Source: Psychrobacter sanguinis (lineage in GTDB: Bacteria; Pseudomonadota; Gammaproteobacteria; Pseudomonadales; Moraxellaceae). Taken from it: a stretch of 64,000 nucleotides of DNA. The notes beneath the pieces are model-generated. The model was given only the letters and a program-made list of their open reading frames with translations. It did no database searches and had not been told where the DNA came from. The stretch is taken from the NCBI RefSeq assembly GCF_020736705.1, contig NZ_CP085990.1, positions 62,001 through 126,000 of the forward strand, in the 5' to 3' direction. The position numbers and the translations under genes are program-made. The number at the start of each line of letters is the position of its first letter. Position 1 is the first letter of the stretch. Positions 9,130 to 18,611 of this stretch are shown here, piece by piece.

Positions 9130-10617
9130 ATGTCCCAGTCACAACCTGATAATAATGAAAAGCTACAGATAGTCTTTGGTGATAAGGGTAATCGCGAAGC
9201 ATCATTATGGTCTGTTTTTGTACGGAGTGCCAGCTATGAGGCTAGATTCCTCAAGGAGCACCCCTGGGACTATGTCATGCTTTTATGGTTACCCCTATTG
9301 ACCATTTTAAGTGTCTGGTGGATGTTTTCTAAACCCTATATTGTTGATATTCCAATTGGGGTCATGGATGAAAACCGCAGCAGTTATTCTCGCACATTAA
9401 CCCGTTATTTAGATGCTAGCCCCGATTTGCAAGTCAAACACCTCTACCACGACACAAATAGTGCTCGAAATGCGATTTTGAGCAGAGAGATTTATGCGGT
9501 AGTTTATATACCTGAGGACTTTGACGAGAAAATCAATAGAGGTCTACCCTCTCCGGTTATTCTAAAAGTAAATGCTCAATATGGTACTCACTCTGGCATT
9601 ATTCAAAAAGGGGTACAAACGGTAACGGGTACCCTATCGGCAGGTGTAGAAATCAAACGCAGTATTAAACAAGGTACTTATGGCGAGCAAGCGATGATAT
9701 CGCATACGCCAATCTCGGTAGAACGTATCGGTTTGTATAATATCGGTACCAACTATCAAAAGTTTCTGGCTTCGACTGTTATTCCTTCTTTGTTACACAT
9801 CTTAGCGATGATTATTGGCGCTACCACTATTGGACGTGAGATTAGGGACAAAACTTTTTCTCTGTGGTATCACAATATGGTGTTCCCAGACATGCCCTAC
9901 CCTGACTTTAAAACGTTAAAACATATTCCGCCAGAACAAAGATTGGCTTACCTGCATTCAAGTTTACATGAAAGCTGGCAACAGCCTGTTGATTATAGTT
10001 TGATGAATTCTAGGACATATGAGCTGGTAAGTGAATCGCATTTTATCTTGTCTAATCCTAATCTTCGTTATCGTTTGAATTTCAATAAAAGTGCAAAACC
10101 CAGAATGCCTACTAAGGTATCCATTATGGCACTGGTGATTGGCCTCAACGGCAAGCTGATTTGGGCTTTGTTGTCATATATGATATGGGGTATATTGATG
10201 TTGGCCTTAATTGTGTCGATACATCCTGCCAGCTGGATTGGCCTGACGCTTGTGTTTATCGCTTATGTGGCGTTAATTATGATATCACTTTGGGTAGGCG
10301 CTATTTTCAGTTTAACAAGCTACTCTTTACGTATGGGTTTATCGAGTACTGGGTTTGTCTCTGCGCCCTCTTTTGCTTTTGCAGGCGTTACTTTTCCGCT
10401 AATGGCAATGAGTGAAGGTGCTCAGAGATGGGCCAATATGTTGCCACTGACTCACTACTTAAAAGTCCACTTAACCCAACTCCAGATGGCAACACCCCCT
10501 GCTATCGCTATGCCTTCAGTCCTAGGATTAATAGCGGCGGTAGTGGTTACTTTGGTTATCACCGCGCTGCTGTGTTTAAGAGCTTTCAGAAATCCAGCGC
10601 GTTGGGGGGCTCGATAA
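9130..10617 (+). CDS. ABC-2 type permease, first of a pair
   Basis: A 495-residue ABC-2 (YhhJ/YbhR-like) membrane protein. The first membrane helix is at about residues 48-66. A large extracytoplasmic domain follows up to about residue 215, with the repeat-family phrases IPIGVMDENRSSYSRTLTRY and TLSAGVEIKRS. A cluster of helices fills the C-terminal half. An unusual 70-90 residue polar insertion (about 248-330) separates the second helix from the rest and is absent in the partner permease. The gene ends in TAATG, overlapping the partner's start by one base, which implies translational coupling. By family it would form half of an export channel driven by an ABC ATPase, but no ATPase gene accompanies it. 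Confidence 0.85.
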   Translation: MSQSQPDNNEKLQIVFGDKGNREASLWSVFVRSASYEARFLKEHPWDYVMLLWLPLLTILSVWWMFSKPYIVDIPIGVMDENRSSYSRTLTRYLDASPDLQVKHLYHDTNSARNAILSREIYAVVYIPEDFDEKINRGLPSPVILKVNAQYGTHSGIIQKGVQTVTGTLSAGVEIKRSIKQGTYGEQAMISHTPISVERIGLYNIGTNYQKFLASTVIPSLLHILAMIIGATTIGREIRDKTFSLWYHNMVFPDMPYPDFKTLKHIPPEQRLAYLHSSLHESWQQPVDYSLMNSRTYELVSESHFILSNPNLRYRLNFNKSAKPRMPTKVSIMALVIGLNGKLIWALLSYMIWGILMLALIVSIHPASWIGLTLVFIAYVALIMISLWVGAIFSLTSYSLRMGLSSTGFVSAPSFAFAGVTFPLMAMSEGAQRWANMLPLTHYLKVHLTQLQMATPPAIAMPSVLGLIAAVVVTLVITALLCLRAFRNPARWGAR

Positions 10618-11831
10618 TGTCTGATAATGATTACAAACCTGATGCTAATTTAATAAAAAAGCCAAGACCTAAGCGCCAAGGCAATTATGTTCATACCTCT
10701 TTTTTGCAAGGGTTTTTGCAAACTTTAGCCTCTATCTTTAGAGACAAAGGCGTGTTATTGATGTTGGTAATCGCCCCTATCATTTATGGTTTTTTCTACC
10801 CTTGGCCTTATAAAGCCGAAGTTGTCCAAGAGGTTCCAGTCGGCGTGGTTGATTATGACCGTAGTGAATTATCAAGTACTATAACCCGCTATAGTGATGC
10901 CAGCCCTAACTTGATTGTTTACAAGTATGTAGATGAAGATGCGGCGATAGAAGCCATGTATCGAGGCGATATTGCCGGTTATCTCATCATTCCAAGAGAC
11001 CTTGAGCGAAATGTCTTTTCCAATAAGTCCGCTTATGTCTCTGTACTGGCCAACAACGGCTACTTTTTGCTCAATAAGCAGGTACAAATGGGTTTTACAA
11101 AAGCCATAGGCACTGTCTCGGCAGGTGTGGAAGTAAAAAGAAGCGTGGCCAAAGGCGCCTATATGGATACTGCCAAAAACAGTACTCAGGCTGTTCCGCT
11201 ACGCATAGACCCCATGTACAATCGTTCAGAGGGCTATGGGGCTTACGTGGTGCCCGCAGTGTCTATTCTAATTTTACAACAGACGCTATTAATGGGTACC
11301 GCTTTGCTTATTGGTACTTGGTACGAAAATAAGAAACAAAATGCGACTGCTACGGGCTGGTTGGGACGTATTATGGCGCTGTCTGTGGTCTCTTTTTTGA
11401 TGGGTTGTTTCTATTATGGCTGGGTATTTTCTAATCAGAATTACCCTCGAGGTCATAATATGTCAGGCACCTTGCTATTTTATGCCCTATTTGCTCTTAC
11501 CGTTTCGACTTTAGGCTGTCTACTAGGCATGTGGTTCAGAGAACGTGAACGCAGTATGCAAATTTTAATTTTTAGCTCAATGCCTATATTTTTCTTAAGT
11601 GGATATCCTTGGCCCACTAGCCAATTGCCTGAATTTTTACAATATGTTCGTTGGTTATTCCCTACCACCTCAGGCATGCATGCTTCGGTACAGCTGAACC
11701 AAATGGGTGCCTCGATAGCTCAAGTGAGCGAACACTTCTACCATTTGGCTATTTATTGGGTGATTGCCTTTATACTATTAATTGGCGTACAGCATCGACA
11801 GATTAATAAAGCTGAAACTAAAGTGTTTTAA
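10617..11831 (+). CDS. ABC-2 type permease, second of a pair
   Basis: A 404-residue ABC-2 permease. The frame is open from further upstream, but the start is best placed at the ATG at 10617, which overlaps the previous stop by one base and aligns the N-terminus with the partner protein. The first helix is at about residues 45-62. The periplasmic domain again contains the VPVGVVDYDRSELSSTITRY phrase and TVSAGVEVKRS. Five or so helices follow, with a LSGYPWP stretch near the end that is typical of the family. The shared phrases show that the two permeases are ancient duplicates and probably heterodimerise. A hairpin at 11849-11867 follows. No nucleotide-binding subunit lies on either side. Confidence 0.86.
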   Translation: MSDNDYKPDANLIKKPRPKRQGNYVHTSFLQGFLQTLASIFRDKGVLLMLVIAPIIYGFFYPWPYKAEVVQEVPVGVVDYDRSELSSTITRYSDASPNLIVYKYVDEDAAIEAMYRGDIAGYLIIPRDLERNVFSNKSAYVSVLANNGYFLLNKQVQMGFTKAIGTVSAGVEVKRSVAKGAYMDTAKNSTQAVPLRIDPMYNRSEGYGAYVVPAVSILILQQTLLMGTALLIGTWYENKKQNATATGWLGRIMALSVVSFLMGCFYYGWVFSNQNYPRGHNMSGTLLFYALFALTVSTLGCLLGMWFRERERSMQILIFSSMPIFFLSGYPWPTSQLPEFLQYVRWLFPTTSGMHASVQLNQMGASIAQVSEHFYHLAIYWVIAFILLIGVQHRQINKAETKVF

Positions 11832-11848
11832 TCACCGCCTTGCTCAAA

Positions 11849-11878
11849 GCTGGCTTTTTAAGCCAGCCCTCTTATTTT
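11849..11878 (+). terminator. Probable terminator of the export operon
   Basis: GCTGGCTT (11849-11856) pairs with AAGCCAGC (11860-11867) around a 3-base loop. It is followed by a pyrimidine-rich stretch with a short T run. It lies 18 bases after the second ABC-2 permease gene. Confidence 0.55.
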
Positions 11879-11930
11879 GAAGACATGTCTTCCCCTCTCC
11901 AACTATTATTGACTTTAGGCACAAATAAAA

Positions 11931-13712
11931 ATGGAAACCCTAAATATTGTATATTTGGTAGGTGCGATTCTTATTTTTTCTAGCATCATGGCCAGTACCT
12001 TATCAGCCCGACTGGGCCTACCCTTATTATTGCTATTTTTGGGCGTTGGCATGTTGGCCGGTGATGAGGGGATTTTAGGCATTGAATTTTCACAATATGG
12101 TATTGCAAACTTTGTCGGTCAAGCTGCCTTAGCTTGTATCCTATTAGATGGGGGGCTGCGCACTTCTTTTAAGTCTTTCCGAGTCGGCCTAAAGCCAGCA
12201 GTAGTATTAGCCACTTGGGGGGTCTTTGCCACTGTTCTTATCCTTGGTATCTTCGTCACTTGGCTGCTAGATGTTGACTGGCGCATTGGAGTGTTAATGG
12301 CGGCTATCGTAGGCTCAACCGATGCGGCTGCGGTATTCTCTTTATTGCGTAATGGTGGTGTTAAACTAAACGACCGCGTTCAAGCCACGCTTGAGCTAGA
12401 GTCAGGAGCGAACGACCCCTTTGCTATCTTATTAGTTACTGGCTTAATTGCCTTAAATGTTGATCCTGAGAGTCAAAGCGTCCTAGGATTCTTTGGATTA
12501 CTGGCCCAACAGCTTGGCTTTGGGATGATCATGGGCCTAATCTCAGGCTATCTATTGTCCAAATTAATTCCCAAGCTGCATTTAGCAGTTGGCATGTACG
12601 CTATTTTGATTATGTCAGCTGGCTTAGCGGTATTTGCAGCCACCAACTTACTGGGCGGAAGTGGATTTTTAGCGGTGTACTTAGCCGGTATTTTAATTGG
12701 CAATAATAAAGTACGTGCCACAGAACATGTTTTAAGGGTAATGGACAGCTTTGCTTGGTTATCACAAGCGGTTCTATTCGTGGTTCTGGGCTTATTGGTA
12801 ACGCCTTCTAACGTATTGAACGTTTGGTATTATTCGGTAGCGATTACGGCCTTTATGATACTGGTTGCCCGTCCTATTGCGGTTTATTCAAGCATCAAAC
12901 TCTTCGGTTTTAAAGATAGAGAGATTGGCTTTATTTCTTGGGTTGGCCTGCGTGGTGCGGTACCGATTACCCTTGCCATTTTACCGGTAATGGCAGGTTT
13001 AGAAGATGCCTTCCTGCTTTTCGATATCGCCTTCGGTGTGGTTATCTTATCGTTAATCCTACAAGGCACAACCATCCCCTTTATGTCTAATCTATTTAAG
13101 GTAAGGGTTCCTAATAACAATGAACCTGATGAAGAGATGGAAATTTGGGTTTCAGATCAATCGAGTATTACCTTATATGAGTTTGAGGTGAAGCCAGGTG
13201 CTTTTGCCATGGGTCGTCATCCTAAAGACATCTCTTCTACCATTAGCACCGACGAGATTGCTATTTTTGCTTTAATCCGTAATGGGAAGATTATGGTGGT
13301 CGATGACGATACCAGATTACAGCATAGAGATCGGGTTTGGTACGGTCTTAGAGGCAATCATGCGGCTAAAATTGCGCGCATATTTAACGACATCAAGATA
13401 GACCTGCGTGAGGTTGAAGATTTCTATGGCGACTGGATGATTTCTCCCAATGTCAAATTAGGCGATCTGCCTTTCTTTGATGAAAGCATCCCCTCTACAC
13501 CGCCTAACACCAAAGTAACTTATAACAAGGAGGGTGAACCTATTAATATGTGGCAGCAAACCGTTGCAGAATTCATTAAAGCCAATTTAAATGCCCCACC
13601 TGTGCCAGGAGATACGGTCCAAGTTGATGAAGAATGGGCACTCATTATTAAAGAAGTAGATAGCAGAGGCATCTTACGTACTATAGGCCTAAAGCATCGC
13701 TCAGTAGAGTAA
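11931..13712 (+). CDS. nhaP2: K+/H+ antiporter, NhaP2/CvrA type
   Basis: A 593-residue protein. The N-terminal 390 residues are a CPA1 antiporter with about a dozen helices, including GSTDAAAVFSLLRNGGVKLN and ESGANDPFAILLV, the acidic ion-binding region, and a conserved WVGLRGAVPITLA segment. It is followed by a soluble part: a TrkA-C-like segment (about 405-490) and a CorC/HlyC-like C-terminal domain. This domain order and length match NhaP2 (CvrA), which exchanges K+ (or Na+) for protons at the inner membrane and helps growth at low osmolarity. The cytoplasmic domain probably senses ligands. It is a single gene between the export operon and the TpsA gene. Confidence 0.85.
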   Translation: METLNIVYLVGAILIFSSIMASTLSARLGLPLLLLFLGVGMLAGDEGILGIEFSQYGIANFVGQAALACILLDGGLRTSFKSFRVGLKPAVVLATWGVFATVLILGIFVTWLLDVDWRIGVLMAAIVGSTDAAAVFSLLRNGGVKLNDRVQATLELESGANDPFAILLVTGLIALNVDPESQSVLGFFGLLAQQLGFGMIMGLISGYLLSKLIPKLHLAVGMYAILIMSAGLAVFAATNLLGGSGFLAVYLAGILIGNNKVRATEHVLRVMDSFAWLSQAVLFVVLGLLVTPSNVLNVWYYSVAITAFMILVARPIAVYSSIKLFGFKDREIGFISWVGLRGAVPITLAILPVMAGLEDAFLLFDIAFGVVILSLILQGTTIPFMSNLFKVRVPNNNEPDEEMEIWVSDQSSITLYEFEVKPGAFAMGRHPKDISSTISTDEIAIFALIRNGKIMVVDDDTRLQHRDRVWYGLRGNHAAKIARIFNDIKIDLREVEDFYGDWMISPNVKLGDLPFFDESIPSTPPNTKVTYNKEGEPINMWQQTVAEFIKANLNAPPVPGDTVQVDEEWALIIKEVDSRGILRTIGLKHRSVE

Positions 13713-14108
13713 AGTAATAAAATCTTCATAAACCTCTGATATATTTAAAAATATTGATAAAATATCGCTGCTGTATAATCTAAACTAATGTCTAGCAACT
13801 TAGCATTAAGTTAGAAGCCAAGTTAGTATCTAACCCTATCTCATCACTAAACCTACATTAATATTTTGAACTTTTGGCGATGAGATAGAGATAATGATTA
13901 TTATGGCTAAGCACGTATATAGCCTTGGTATCGATATTAACTATCATTAACTGTCTTGGACAATTGAAATTATCAGGGTTTATTGAGTTTTAGGATCGTC
14001 GTATTTTTTGGGCAAGGATTGCATCGTATAGAGAGATAACCCACTGATATTTCTACCAAATCCAAGGTCTTATTTCATTAACGATCACTGGGTATTTAAG
14101 GGTAGAAG
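13713..14108. other. Intergenic region upstream of the TpsA exoprotein
   Basis: About 395 bases without a gene. It contains a perfect 10-bp inverted repeat (13836-13845 and 13879-13888, listed separately) and presumably the promoter of the exoprotein gene. I see no clear terminator for the antiporter gene. Confidence 0.45.
13836..13888. repeat. 10-bp inverted repeat with 33-base spacer
   Basis: CTATCTCATC at 13836-13845 is the exact reverse complement of GATGAGATAG at 13879-13888. It lies about 220 bases before the TpsA start. It could be a regulator site or a leader hairpin. Confidence 0.5.
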
Positions 14109-17100
14109 ATGCAATCAATGAAATTATCTGCTGCGGGACGTATAACCGCATTAATGGCTATCACCTCACTGTCAGGCACAGCAATGGCAGACATCCGTCC
14201 ACTCGGAGAGGTTAAGGTACAAAAGCAAGCAAATGGTGTTGAAGTAGTGCAAATCAACGCTCCGAATGCCCAAGGCTTGTCTCATAATAAATACAATCAA
14301 TTTAACGTTTATGAGCCTGGTGCTGTGCTCAATAATGCAACCCAAAGCGGACAGTCAGTTCTGGCAGGTAACTTAGGTGCCAACTCAAATTTCAAAGATC
14401 AAGCGGCCAATGTCATTTTAAACGAAGTCGTAAGCCGTATCCCCTCTTTACTACTGGGTAAACAAGAAGTTTTCGGTATGGCAGCCGATTATGTGCTTGC
14501 CAACCCTAACGGTATTGCTTGTGAAGGTTGTGGTTTTATTAATACACCAAGAGTCAGCTTGGCAGTGGGTACGCCAGAAATTACTAATGGTAAGCTATCA
14601 GGCTATAACACCAATAATGATCGGGGGTTACGCATCGCCCGTGGTGTGACATTCGATAATAGCAAAATTGTGGATTTTATTGCTCCTCAGGTTTATTTAG
14701 ATGCTGATATTAAGAATGCTGATGCGGTAAACGTTATTATCGGTCGTAATGATGTTGATATTAATCCAGATGGAAGCTTAAGCGCTAAGTCTATCGGCAG
14801 AGCTAACGCCCCAGTATTAGATGGCAATCTTCTAGGAAGCATGCAGGCAGGACGAATTAAGCTTCACAGTACCGATGACCGCGCCACGTTAGATGTGAAA
14901 GGGGTGAATTTTAAAGCCAATGACTTCCAAGCCAAAGTAGGCAACTTAAACCTGCATGGTGCGGTACAAGACTTTGAAAAACAATACGACAAAAAAGACT
15001 CACCACTGATCACCTCCACTACCCTTCAAATTGGACAACACTATACGCCAACACAAATTGCTGCGGACAATATCGATTTGCAGGCTGCGCATAATTTATC
15101 ACTTAATGGCACTCAAGTGATTGGCAATCATGTAGATCTAAAAGCCGAAAATGTGGCCCTTAATGGTGAAAAAACAATCAATACCATTTATCGGTCCACC
15201 AATACCCAAAAAGGTGGTCTGAAAGAAAACACCTTATTTCATACCGCTAAGGTAACTGCTTTGTACGGCACTGATATTCGTGGTAATACTATTAATGTCA
15301 ATGCCAAAACTGGCAGCCTGACTGGTAATTCGGCACAAATGATTGCCCCTGTTGTCCGTCTAAATGCAGGTAAAGACATTATATTGACGGGAGGGAATGC
15401 CAACGAATTTCACAATATCACCAATGAGGATAGGCTTGGTACCATTGCCCTTAAACGTGTTATTGATTCGGAATCCGCAAGTAAAGACTATTATATCCCA
15501 ACTGCTATTCTGGCCAATAAAGCGGCCATGACCAGCGGCGGTAACCAACAATATGCCGGGGCACAAATGGTTGCCAAGGACATAGAGTTCAAAACCCCTG
15601 GTACCGTTTCTTTTACCGCTGAAACCAGTAAAGCCACTCACAATATAGATCATAAAGTCACTTATTGGGGCGGACTTTTCGGCTCACAAACCGATAATAA
15701 CGACACCACTATCATCACCCAAAATGGTGCTGACGTACAAGCCAGCAATTTATTATATATTGACGCAGCCAAAGGCTTAAACCTTACTGGCAGTCGTGTA
15801 TTGGCAGTAAATCACTCTTATTTGAACTCACCTCATGGCGATTTCAATATTAAAGGCGCTACTGAAAAAACAACCAATGTAGACTTACACCGTACCGGCA
15901 CTATCTTTGATATTCCCGTCGATGTGACCACTACGACGACTACCGATACCAAAAACAAAGAATCAATTTTAGAGTCCTATACCAACTTACAACTGGTCAC
16001 TGATCAAAATATAAACGTGGTCGGCAGCCAAGTGAAAGCAGCAGGACTGCTAGATTTAGAGGCCGGTAAGACGCTTAATATTGTCGGTGTAAACGACAGT
16101 CATGATGTAACCACCGTTCATGACGCCATAGGTATTGTTGCTGATATCACCACAAAGCCATCGCTTTATACGGTTGCTGCTAAAGGTGCCGAAGCCAAAG
16201 TGGCTGAAACTAATGTAGCAGCACGTACTGTAGCCACACCTATAACGACAGCGCTATATGTGGCTGAGCCTAAAGCAGATACCTCAAAAAAAGAAGAACC
16301 TAAAGCAATAGCCTTAGAGGATGCTTCTGTTGACTGGCGTTTAGGCTTGGGTATTACCCATGATGTGGATACTGACAATACCCAAACCGTAGCAGGCTCG
16401 CTTGTTTCTGGTGGAACGACCCACCTAAAAGGAGGTAATGTCAACATTGCAGGCAGTAAAGTGACCTCTGACAATAATCTTAATATTAGTGGAAATAACG
16501 TCACTACCTCTGCTCAAGATAATAGTCATACGGTCGCCAGTGACTATACTGATGTATTCTTAGGTCTGAAAGGTAGTGTTAATACATCAGGCGCGACAGT
16601 TGGATTAGGTCTTGATGTCAATAATCAGAAGAAATCTGATCAAACCACGGCTCCAGTGGCCAGTGAGTTAAACGGAAAAAATATCAATATTACAGCAGAC
16701 AATGATATTCATCATTCTGGTACGCAGATTACGGCTCAAGACACGGTTAATGAGCAGGCGAATAACATTACTCATGACCAAGCTCATGCTACCCATACTA
16801 AGTCCGATACAAACGTTGATGTTAATATTGGACTTTCTGCCTCAGCAGACTATAAGGGTGGACTAAGTGCAGGTCTCAATATTGGCGCGAGTGGTTCGGG
16901 CAACACTAACATTGAGACACAGGGGTCAGGTACCAAAATTACTGCTGGTACTATCAATGAACAGGCCAAAAACGCCCTTAATGATGAAGGCACCCATTAC
17001 CAAGCCACAGGTGACGTTAACCTTTCAGCTAAAGATGTGACCCTTGCTTCAGGTTATGACAGTACCAAAAACACCAATAACGCTGGTGGCGCAAGCATTA

Positions 17101-18464
17101 ATCTTGGCATTGGCGGTCTTGAAGGCGCTAGCCCTACAGGTTCAGTTGGCGTATCGGCCAATTTCCAACACGATGAGGCGGGCACTACCACTGCCAAGTC
17201 AGCGACTATTACCGGTGCGAACGTCAACATTCATGGCGACAACTCGGTCGTCTCTCAAAGTGATATCACCACACCTGGTAGCCTAAATGTAGACGCGGGT
17301 AAAGAAGTCAGTCTTGTACAATCTAACAATACCAGTAATGCCTCAGGTGGTGGCTTCGATGTTAGCGTGAAAGTAGGTGGACTCGCTTTAGACAAACCTA
17401 CGCCTCAGCCATCCGTTGGCGTATCTGTTGGAGCCAATGGACATAATGGTGCCTCTATTGAAGGGGTCAATAATACGGTCACCGCAGGCAACATAAATCT
17501 ATCAACATCAGGTACCAATGGCACTGTCAACGTTCAAGGCACAAATGTTAATACAGGTACGCTTAATATAGACACCAATACTGCCAATATTGCTGGCACT
17601 ATCGATAAAGCACATAGTGGCTCAGGTTCTGTGGGCATAAATGTTGATGTGGGTTCAGGGGGTAGTAGCTTAGAGCTAGGCGGAAATATCAGTGCTGGAA
17701 CCAGTCAAAGCCAGCATAATGGCACCAGCGAAGTTAAGTCAGGTCCACTGAACATAAACGCCAATCAAGGTGTGAATATCAGCAATACTAACGTGACAGC
17801 TGCCAATACTAATATCAACACCGATGGCAATTTAAATATCAATGCAGGCGTAAATACCAACCAACATACCTCAGTAAATCTTGATGGCACGCTTAATGCA
17901 AAAAAAGAGGGCGACGTACTTGCTCCCGAAACAGGAAGTGTCAGTGTTGGTGTTAATACTGGAGACAGCCTATCGCATACGCCTGCTAATGTGAATATCG
18001 GCAAAGATGCCAATCTTAACGTAGGTGGTGACCTTAATGTTACTGGTAGCAGTGTGAGTACTGGTACAATTCAAGGCAATATTGGTGGCAATGTGAATAA
18101 TGAAACCTTGCAAGGCCATAGTAATCAAACAGACGTTAATATCGCTATAGGTGCGCAGGGTTCACCTGTTAAGTATACGTCAGAGAACGCCGGCTCTCAG
18201 CTTGTCTCTGACATCAAAAATGGTACGATAGCGGGTGTTAAACCTATAGCGGATATTGACATTCATCACAGTGATGCCACTACCACTCAAACCACACCTG
18301 TTGGTATCAAAGCCAATAATGGTCAACTTAATGTGGGCGGTAACGTTAATACAGTGGGTGTGAGCACACCTAATACTCATAATAGTTTTGATTTTACTTT
18401 CAATCCAAGAGCAAACTATGACCCAATGGCGTATCTCGAGGGCTTTATCAATAACAATAAATAA
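14109..18464 (+). CDS. Filamentous-haemagglutinin-like TpsA exoprotein
   Basis: A 1451-residue secreted protein. The signal peptide ends near residue 27 (GTAMA, then DIRP). The two-partner-secretion domain follows, with NKYNQFNVYEPGAVLNN at about 60-76, NPNGI at 132-136 and a CEGC pair at 138-141, all hallmarks of FhaB/CdiA-type TpsA proteins. The rest is a long beta-helix of degenerate Asn/Gly/Thr-rich repeats with haemagglutinin-repeat character. There is no VENN pretoxin motif and no globular C-terminal toxin; the end (NYDPMAYLEGF) is short. By family it is exported through the outer membrane by a TpsB transporter and acts as an adhesin. No TpsB or immunity gene is in the window. A strong terminator follows, so the end appears natural rather than truncated. 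Confidence 0.88.
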   Translation: MQSMKLSAAGRITALMAITSLSGTAMADIRPLGEVKVQKQANGVEVVQINAPNAQGLSHNKYNQFNVYEPGAVLNNATQSGQSVLAGNLGANSNFKDQAANVILNEVVSRIPSLLLGKQEVFGMAADYVLANPNGIACEGCGFINTPRVSLAVGTPEITNGKLSGYNTNNDRGLRIARGVTFDNSKIVDFIAPQVYLDADIKNADAVNVIIGRNDVDINPDGSLSAKSIGRANAPVLDGNLLGSMQAGRIKLHSTDDRATLDVKGVNFKANDFQAKVGNLNLHGAVQDFEKQYDKKDSPLITSTTLQIGQHYTPTQIAADNIDLQAAHNLSLNGTQVIGNHVDLKAENVALNGEKTINTIYRSTNTQKGGLKENTLFHTAKVTALYGTDIRGNTINVNAKTGSLTGNSAQMIAPVVRLNAGKDIILTGGNANEFHNITNEDRLGTIALKRVIDSESASKDYYIPTAILANKAAMTSGGNQQYAGAQMVAKDIEFKTPGTVSFTAETSKATHNIDHKVTYWGGLFGSQTDNNDTTIITQNGADVQASNLLYIDAAKGLNLTGSRVLAVNHSYLNSPHGDFNIKGATEKTTNVDLHRTGTIFDIPVDVTTTTTTDTKNKESILESYTNLQLVTDQNINVVGSQVKAAGLLDLEAGKTLNIVGVNDSHDVTTVHDAIGIVADITTKPSLYTVAAKGAEAKVAETNVAARTVATPITTALYVAEPKADTSKKEEPKAIALEDASVDWRLGLGITHDVDTDNTQTVAGSLVSGGTTHLKGGNVNIAGSKVTSDNNLNISGNNVTTSAQDNSHTVASDYTDVFLGLKGSVNTSGATVGLGLDVNNQKKSDQTTAPVASELNGKNINITADNDIHHSGTQITAQDTVNEQANNITHDQAHATHTKSDTNVDVNIGLSASADYKGGLSAGLNIGASGSGNTNIETQGSGTKITAGTINEQAKNALNDEGTHYQATGDVNLSAKDVTLASGYDSTKNTNNAGGASINLGIGGLEGASPTGSVGVSANFQHDEAGTTTAKSATITGANVNIHGDNSVVSQSDITTPGSLNVDAGKEVSLVQSNNTSNASGGGFDVSVKVGGLALDKPTPQPSVGVSVGANGHNGASIEGVNNTVTAGNINLSTSGTNGTVNVQGTNVNTGTLNIDTNTANIAGTIDKAHSGSGSVGINVDVGSGGSSLELGGNISAGTSQSQHNGTSEVKSGPLNINANQGVNISNTNVTAANTNINTDGNLNINAGVNTNQHTSVNLDGTLNAKKEGDVLAPETGSVSVGVNTGDSLSHTPANVNIGKDANLNVGGDLNVTGSSVSTGTIQGNIGGNVNNETLQGHSNQTDVNIAIGAQGSPVKYTSENAGSQLVSDIKNGTIAGVKPIADIDIHHSDATTTQTTPVGIKANNGQLNVGGNVNTVGVSTPNTHNSFDFTFNPRANYDPMAYLEGFINNNK

Positions 18465-18510
18465 AAGATTAAATAATAAACTAATAAAATAGCTTCAATA
18501 TGAAAATAAA

Positions 18511-18542
18511 AACGCGATAAGTTGCCTTATCGCGTTTTTTAG
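18511..18542 (+). terminator. Terminator after the TpsA gene
   Basis: An 11-bp perfect stem (AACGCGATAAG with CTTATCGCGTT) around a TTGC loop, followed by six T in all. It lies about 46 bases after the exoprotein stop and is a textbook intrinsic terminator. Confidence 0.9.
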
Positions 18543-18611
18543 TCTTAGTGTTTTAAAGTATTTAAATATCGTTTTAGGTAGGTGCAAGTTTGCCACAAGG
18601 GATAAAACTAA

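Noticed and set aside
10428..10616. 63-codon N-terminal extension of the second ABC-2 permease
   Set aside because: It overlaps the end of the first permease gene in another frame; the ATG at 10617 overlapping the TAA by one base is a far better start.
16166..18380. Frames on both strands inside the TpsA gene
   Set aside because: The repetitive Asn/Gly/Thr coding creates open antisense frames; the plus-strand exoprotein explains the whole stretch.
14109..18464. Contact-dependent inhibition toxin system
   Set aside because: The secretion domain fits, but there is no VENN motif, no globular toxin at the C-terminus and no small immunity gene after it.
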